DNA from: Pigoraptor vietnamica
Lineage: Eukaryota; Opisthokonta; Filasterea
Direction of reading: 5' to 3'
Length of the DNA stretch: 12,091 bases
Assembly (NCBI GenBank): GCA_943704525.1
Contig: CALSCQ010000901.1
Location: 1 to 12,091, forward strand
Part shown: piece by piece, positions 8,101-12,091 of the stretch
Position numbering within the stretch: the stretch's first letter is position 1
How the letters are laid out: every line of letters starts with the position of its first letter
The notes under the pieces: generated by a model
Told to the model about the DNA's origin: nothing
Database searches by the model: none
The model's input: only the letters and a program-made list of their open reading frames with translations
Program-made: the position numbers and the translations under genes

Positions 8101-8731
8101 CGTCGAGCTTGACATCGGCTTTGGGACGGTGAAACAAGTTGGGCAAGTGTCGGGTCGTGACGTCAAGAGCGCCGCTTTGGGCACCATCACGGCCCCTGCG
8201 CTCAATTCTCAGGGCTCGGACTCGTTTGTAGTCGTTCCGCGCGCGGGGACGCGACGCCAGGAACTCTTGCTTGTGTACATGCAATGCAAGCTATATAAGG
8301 AACCTCTGTACTCGCGTCAGTTTGCGAGCGTTGTGCGTGACTTCTATAAGTTCGCGAACGATGCGGGATACGTGCCGAACTTAGTTGACACTTCAAAGGT
8401 CAGGGGGGAATTCACGGCAAGGGCGCGCGACGAGATTGCCGAGCTGACGAAGAGCGCGTTGCCCTCGGATAAAGAGAAGGCTGAGAAGGTGATACTGGGC
8501 AAGGCGGAGGATGCCGCTCTGAGAGCGGAGCTGTGGGCTCTCTCGGAGGCTGTGTCGGGGGCGGTTCTGGTCCTTTTTTCGCCAACCCCAGTGAGCAAAT
8601 CGTTTTCGGCAGTGGACGTGCCGCCGAATGTCGTCATCGTCACCGAGGAATTGTTGCGCCGATTTTATGGGGATGTCTTCTTCGTGCTGTTCAAACGGCA
8701 GCTGTATGATCGTCGTCGTCTCGCGGCGTAG
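5165..8731 (+). CDS. Crinkler/RHS-type protein: coiled coil + P-loop NTPase + REase-like nuclease domain
   Basis: Best model: exons 5165-5417, 5864-6127, 6359-6415 (optional) and 6708-8731. All junctions are phase 1, giving 865 aa (846 without the small exon). Exon 2 is a charged coiled coil (DDDLRECVTELAKIKRKLA..., ends KKAVPGVP). In the last exon, counting from the Leu codon at 6725: Walker A GPRGTGKT at 62-69, Walker B LYIAVDE at 162-168 (D167, E168), sensor-like FAMAGT at 205-210, and GGVPR at 266-270. Then comes a winged/linker stretch, and finally a PD-(D/E)xK-like nuclease core with D499 (GSDSFVV) and Q520-x-K522 (VYMQCKLYK). This NTPase plus REase pairing defines the Crinkler/RHS effector class, whose members act in host nuclei, inter-element conflict or retrotransposon hot spots. 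All visible key residues are present. Donors are GTGAGT at 5418 and 6128; acceptors are TTGCAG at 5863 and CGACAG at 6707. Exon 1 is uncertain: Arg/Ser-rich, with no LxLFLAK and no clear ubiquitin-like header. No signal peptide is obvious. The last exon is near certain; the 5' structure is inference. Confidence 0.85.
6359..6415 (+). other. Candidate 57-nt exon inside the 6128-6707 intron
   Basis: A pyrimidine-rich tract ending GTCGTCGTAG (to 6358) precedes 57 nt that end at a CAG|GTAAAA donor (6416). Read in phase 1, as both neighbouring exons require, it has no stop and gives ARARQLPGCQDASLFKDTS, which continues into EGFRRYLDHVV of the next exon as a likely helix. Both skipping and inclusion keep the frame. 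It could be a constitutive exon, an alternative cassette or a chance reading frame. Confidence 0.5.
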
Positions 8732-9290
8732 GCGTTCGCTGTCGGTACTCCTCTCGCCCGTGTTCGCCCGTCTCGTCTGTGCGCCCTCGCCGTTGAGCCG
8801 TCAACGTCGCCGTGCGCTGTTACCTCGTTTTTTGCGCCGACCGCTTTGTGTTTCTGGTTGTACGGTTCTTTAGGGCCGCTGACCTTCACAACGTCGTCTC
8901 GCGTCGACCCCGGTGATCGTCGCTGTCTTTTCGTGCCATGTGGCCCTGTTCGCCGTTGCTGTCCTCTCGGACGTGTGCGATTGCTCGGCCGCTGTGTTTG
9001 CCGTTGCTGGGATCCTCGCGCGTGTGTGCGGCACTGGGCCCGTCTCTCCCGGCGCTTGCAAGGCGTTTCCGTCTCTGTGCTCGCCGTCGTAATTCTCTTG
9101 GTGTGTGCGATCCCTCTCGCTCAAGTGTTCCATCGCCAACGCTGCTCCCTCGCTGTGTGTGGGGCACGCTGCAACTGTCTCAGCCTTCTCTCGGCGAGGG
9201 TCCTCGGACCCGTGTCCTCGACGTTGCTGTATTTCTCTCGGTGCCCAATCCCTCGGGCTCGCTTTCAGCGACTTGCAGTTCTCATGCGCT
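8732..9290. other. 3' flank of the NTPase-nuclease gene, no gene seen
   Basis: Starts directly after the TAG at 8729-8731. The sequence is pyrimidine-rich with recurring but irregular TCGCCGT, CGTGTGCG and CTCTCG words, suggesting decayed repeat. Open frames cross it on both strands without domains and merge into the array that follows. TTTTTTGCG at about 8829 and TTCTTTAGG at about 8867 are the only T-runs that might mark a transcript end. No polyadenylation signal is clear. Confidence 0.5.
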
Positions 9291-9661
9291 CGATTGTGCG
9301 CCTCCCGATGTTCGTTTGCCTGAGCGCTTCCCGCGATGTGTGTTCCCCTGTGCGCCTCCCGCGATGTGCGCTCGCTTCGATGTGCACTCTCTTCAACCCT
9401 TCCCGCGATGTGCGCTGGCCTGAGCGCTCCCGCGATGTGCGCTCGCATGTGCGCTCGTGCGCTGGCCTGTGCGCTTCCCGATGTGCGCCCGCGATGTGCG
9501 CTCGCATGTGCGCTTCCCGCGATGTGCGCTGGCCTGAGCGCTTCCCGCGATGTGCGCCCGCGATGTGCGCCCGCATGTGCGCTTCCCGCGATGTACGCTG
9601 GCCTGTGCGCTTCCTGCGATGTGCGCTGGCCTGTTCGCTTCCCGCGACGTGCTTCCCCTGT

Positions 9662-9900
9662 GCGCTTTCCGCGGCGTGCTTCGCCTGTGCGCTTTCCGCG
9701 GCGTGCTTACGCCTGTGCGCTTTCCGCGGCGTGCTTCGCCTGTGCGCTTTCCGCGGCGTGCCTGTGCGCTTTCCGTGACGTGCTTCGCCTGTGCGCTTTC
9801 CGTGACGTGCTTCGCCTGTGCGCTTTCCGCGGCGTGCTTCGCCTGTGCGCTTTCCGTGACGTGCTTCGCCTGTGCGCTTCCCGCGACGTGCTTCGCCTGT
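9662..9900 (+). repeat. Homogenised 27-bp block, nine copies
   Basis: Within the 28-bp array, nine units start GCGCTTTCC or GCGCTTCCC at 9662, 9689, 9717, 9744, 9766, 9793, 9820, 9847 and 9874. Seven are exactly 27 bp; one is 28 and one is 22. Two internal variants occur: CCGCGGCGTGCTTCGCCTGT (SacII site CCGCGG) and the CCGTGACG type, with one CCCGCGACG unit at the right edge. Units are far more alike than in the flanking 28-bp array, pointing to recent local expansion or gene conversion. Confidence 0.93.
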
Positions 9901-10023
9901 GCGCTAGCCTTCCCGCGATGTGCGCCCGCCTGTGCGCTTCCCGCGATGTGCGCCCTTGTGCGCTTCCCGCGATGCGCCCGCCTGAGCGCTTCCCGCGATG
10001 TGCGCTCGCCAGACCGCTTCCTG

Positions 10024-10163
10024 CGATGTGCGCTGGCCTGAGCGCTTCCCGCGATGTGCGCCCGCCTGACCCCTTCCCGCGATGTGCGCTGGCCTGAGCA
10101 CTTCCCGCGATGTGCGCCCGCCTGACCGTTTCCCGCGATGTGCGCTGGCCTGAGCGCTTCCCG
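10024..10163 (+). repeat. 56-bp dimeric higher-order repeat
   Basis: Five successive 28-bp units starting at 10024, 10052, 10080, 10108 and 10136 alternate between an A type (GCTGGCCTGAGC) and a B type (GCCCGCCTGACC). The period is therefore 56 bp over two and a half dimers, a small-scale higher-order repeat like that of satellite DNA. Confidence 0.85.
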
Positions 10164-10899
10164 CGGTGTGCGCTGGCCTGAGCGCTTCCCGCGATGTGCG
10201 CTCACCTGAGCGCCTTCTGCGATGTGCGCCCGCCTGAGCGCCTCCCGCGATGTGCTTTCGCTTACGATGTGCGCTCGCTTCAACCCTTCCCGCGATGTGC
10301 GCTCGCCTGAGCGTTTCCCGCGATGTGCGCTCACCTGAGCGCCTCCCGCGATGTGCGCTCGCTTGCGATGTGCGCTCTCTTCAACCCTTCCCGCGAGGTG
10401 CGCTCGCCTGAGCGCCTCCCGCGATGTGCGGTCGCTTGCGATGTGCGCTCTCGCTCTCGTCTACTCTTCGCGCGACGTGCGCTCGCCTGTGCGCTTCCCG
10501 CGATGTGCGCTCGCCTGAGCGCCTCACGATTTGCGTTCGCCTGTGCGTTTCCCGCGATGTGCGTTCGCGTGCTCCCGCGTTGTGCGTTCGCTTGGGAGGT
10601 TTCCGCGATGTGCGTTCGCATGCTCTCGCGTTGCGCGTTCGCTTGTGAGGCTCCCGCGATGAGCGTCGCTTGCGATGTGCTCTCTCTTCAGCTCTTCCTG
10701 CGATGTGCGCTCGCTTGTGCGCTTCCCGCGATGTGTGCAGGTTTGTGCGCTTCTCGCGATTTGCGATTGCATGTGCACGCCATATGTGCGCTCACTTGTG
10801 CTAGTCCCTTGATGTACGCAGTTCTTCGCGCTTCCCGCTGTGCGCACTTGTGCGCTTCACGTGATTTGAGAGCGTCGTGTTCTTCCCGCGATGTAAGCT

Positions 10900-11490
10900 C
10901 TCTTGAAAATTGGTGCCTCCCGCCGGCGCGATATGTAAGTGCACAGCGGGTATTGCGCGATGTGCGCTCCTATATGCGCTTCCTGTGTGCATCCCACGAC
11001 GTGTACTCGTGTTCTGCGTTCACTTCCTCCCCGCGAATCGATTATATTCGCCGGCTCGTGCGCTTTCTTGCGTGCTCACCCGTGTGCTTTCCATGCCTTG
11101 TGCTTACTCGGGCTTTATCCGGGACATGTGTGCGCAGTCGCCCGTGCAGACTCGCTCGTTCAGGTTGACTCTTGCTGGTGGCTATTTGAAACACGTGACC
11201 CCCGACTGGCCCCCGATCGGCTTTACATGTGCACTTCGCCGCGTTCGTGCTATGTGTGCGTTAGTTCCGCGTTCACTGTAACTCTCGCTCCGTGACTGCG
11301 TTGCGATAAATTTAATCCCGTTGTACACGTTTATATGACAGTTTCATGTTTCCTGCGGCCCCGTTCGGCACCAAGTTCAGTCCAAATCGCAATTTCGCTA
11401 AATTTGCAGTTTAGAACTTGCTGTTGCGTTAAGTGGTGTTACGATATGAAATCTCGTACCTAAAATTTATTTTGTCCACAAGAGACGCCT
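10900..11490. other. Unassigned region after the 28-bp array
   Basis: Array-like words (GCGATGTGCGCTCC at about 10958, GTGCGCTTTCTTGCG at about 11058) persist to about 11090 and then fade. The rest is non-repetitive, turning AT-rich at about 11300-11480 (GATAAATTTAATCC, TTTATATGACAG, AAATTTATTTTG). It could be a promoter or an intron, but no start, domain or splice pair settles this. CACGTGAC at about 11193 is an E-box-like palindrome. Confidence 0.5.
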
Positions 11491-11511
11491 GTGGCTGGAC
11501 CCCGATTGCAT

Positions 11512-11724
11512 ATGCCTTTTATCGCGAATTTTCAATTCATTCCTGACGGCCAACGCCGGGTGAGTCCCAATGTCAGCATGACTATGATGTCGCACTCAAT
11601 ACGCAGCCTTCAGTTACCGAGGGGCATTGCGTTGGTTCGGAGTGCGGCAGTGGACGAGGGGAGTTGGGGTGCGAAGGAGTGGCTGAAGGAGAATGAGGAC
11701 GAGCTCAAGCAAAAGGGGCTCTGA
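11512..11724 (+). CDS. Small hypothetical ORF or 3' exon, 70 aa
   Basis: An ATG-started frame reads MPFIANFQFIPDGQ... and ends in a charged, helix-like tail, WGAKEWLKENEDELKQKGL, then TGA. The frame is also open upstream to about 11491, next to a possible acceptor (TGTCCACAAG, ending 11482). A GTGAGT inside (11560) with CGCAG ending at 11606 could instead mark a 47-nt intron, in which case the upper part is not translated as written. The tail looks more protein-like than the surrounding sequence, but I recognise no family. It may be the last exon of an unseen gene. Confidence 0.3.
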   Translation: MPFIANFQFIPDGQRRVSPNVSMTMMSHSIRSLQLPRGIALVRSAAVDEGSWGAKEWLKENEDELKQKGL

Positions 11725-12091
11725 ATGAGGGGAGTGAAAATGAATGCACCAATTCGCATACAGTTTGCCACGGGCTGATCCACTGAAAGACAGCCCTGTT
11801 ACCGGGCCGGCATTGGCCGTTTGCGAAGCCAGGCGAGGCAGTGCAGTGCAACATGTCAACATACGGGGCAGTTACAGTGCTATGTACTACTGATGCCTCT
11901 TTGAATGAACTATCCGTGGTGGCCGATTCTCCTTATCTCTTGCGTGCGCGTGTCAGTGTACCGTGTGTGCGGGTGCCGTATCAAACATCACGCGCGGGCC
12001 TGGCCAATACTTGCCATTCTAACTGGATGGATTTGATTTGTCCAGGTCCTTTTTCCAAAAATAGCTCAAAATCTCAAAATAGATTTGCGAA
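11725..12091. other. 3' end of window, no gene seen
   Basis: Non-repetitive sequence of mixed composition. It ends in an A/T-rich stretch with two CTCAAAAT words (about 12065-12082). No ORF of substance, RNA gene or repeat is supported. Confidence 0.5.

Larger units (their letters stand above)
9300..10900 (+). repeat. 28-bp minisatellite array (1.6 kb)
   Basis: Tandem units built on TTCCCGCGATGTGCGC followed by TCGCCTGAGCGC or TGGCCTGAGCGC, about 28 bp per turn and best ordered at 9905-10550. Units are contiguous with no unique spacers, so it is not a CRISPR. Ends are diverged: left units shade into 8732-9290, and right units past 10550 break down into variants such as GTTGTGCGTTCGC. Longer motifs recur, for example CGATGTGCGCTC followed by TTCAACCCTTCCCGCGA, near 9385, 10265 and 10366. 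Several units hold TTTCCCGC, a match to the E2F consensus. The unit rarely makes stops, giving long Ala/Cys/Arg frames on both strands that are not genes. Confidence 0.93.

Noticed and set aside
7517-8284. 255-codon frame on the - strand
   Set aside because: Shadow of the NTPase-nuclease coding exon, which has clear motifs on the + strand.
4791-8731. Autonomous transposon with terminal inverted repeats around the NTPase-nuclease gene
   Set aside because: No short terminal inverted repeats or target-site duplications were found next to the gene; only the looser inverted decamer in the flanking arrays remains.
8846-10334. Long + and - strand frames across the 28-bp array
   Set aside because: Both strands are open at once with repeat-derived Cys/Ala/Arg composition and no domain or credible start.
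9300-10900. 28-bp repeats as a CRISPR array
   Set aside because: Units are directly contiguous with no unique spacers and drift in sequence; no cas genes are present and the context is eukaryotic.

Overview
The window reads as nuclear DNA of a unicellular eukaryote. Recognisable genes are split by GT-AG introns of about 150-600 nt, and long low-complexity minisatellites fill the space between them. The 2-oxoglutarate dehydrogenase C-terminus looks opisthokont-like (fungal/animal style ...TGNKKVH...), and Crinkler/RHS-type effector genes are common in chytrids, oomycetes and other protists. An early-diverging (chytrid-like) fungus is therefore my best guess, held loosely. No bacterial operon signals, tRNA, rRNA or CRISPR array were seen.

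Layout from left to right. (1) 1-30 is a pure C run, probably a contig or assembly edge. (2) 43-892 holds the last three exons of 2-oxoglutarate dehydrogenase E1 on the + strand. (3) 893-1493 is intergenic. (4) 1494-2065 is a foldback region: a 26-bp perfect inverted repeat carrying a telomere-like core, with a 15-bp minisatellite in opposite orientations on its two sides. (5) 2078-2524 holds two exon-like pieces of a bacterial-type UDP-N-acetylhexosamine 6-dehydrogenase. The NAD-binding N-terminus and the C-terminal half are missing, so it is probably a relic. (6) 3047-4790 is a minisatellite of about 20 bp with a ~406-bp higher-order duplication.

(7) 5165-8731 is the most informative gene: a multi-exon Crinkler/RHS-type protein with a coiled-coil segment, a P-loop NTPase with intact Walker A, Walker B and GGVPR motifs, and a C-terminal restriction-endonuclease-like domain with a D...QxK active site. 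Its N-terminal part is not recognised. (8) 8732-9290 is unassigned. (9) About 9300-10900 is a 28-bp minisatellite containing a homogenised 27-bp block and a 56-bp dimeric block. (10) 10900-12091 is mostly unassigned, with one weak small ORF.

The genes show no shared pathway: one is a housekeeping mitochondrial enzyme, one a broken or partial sugar-nucleotide gene, one a conflict/effector-type NTPase-nuclease. The striking structural fact is that the NTPase-nuclease gene sits between two unrelated-looking minisatellites that share an exact decamer (TGTGCGCTCG) in opposite orientations. Long stop-free ORFs across these arrays are by-products of the repeat units and are not annotated as genes.
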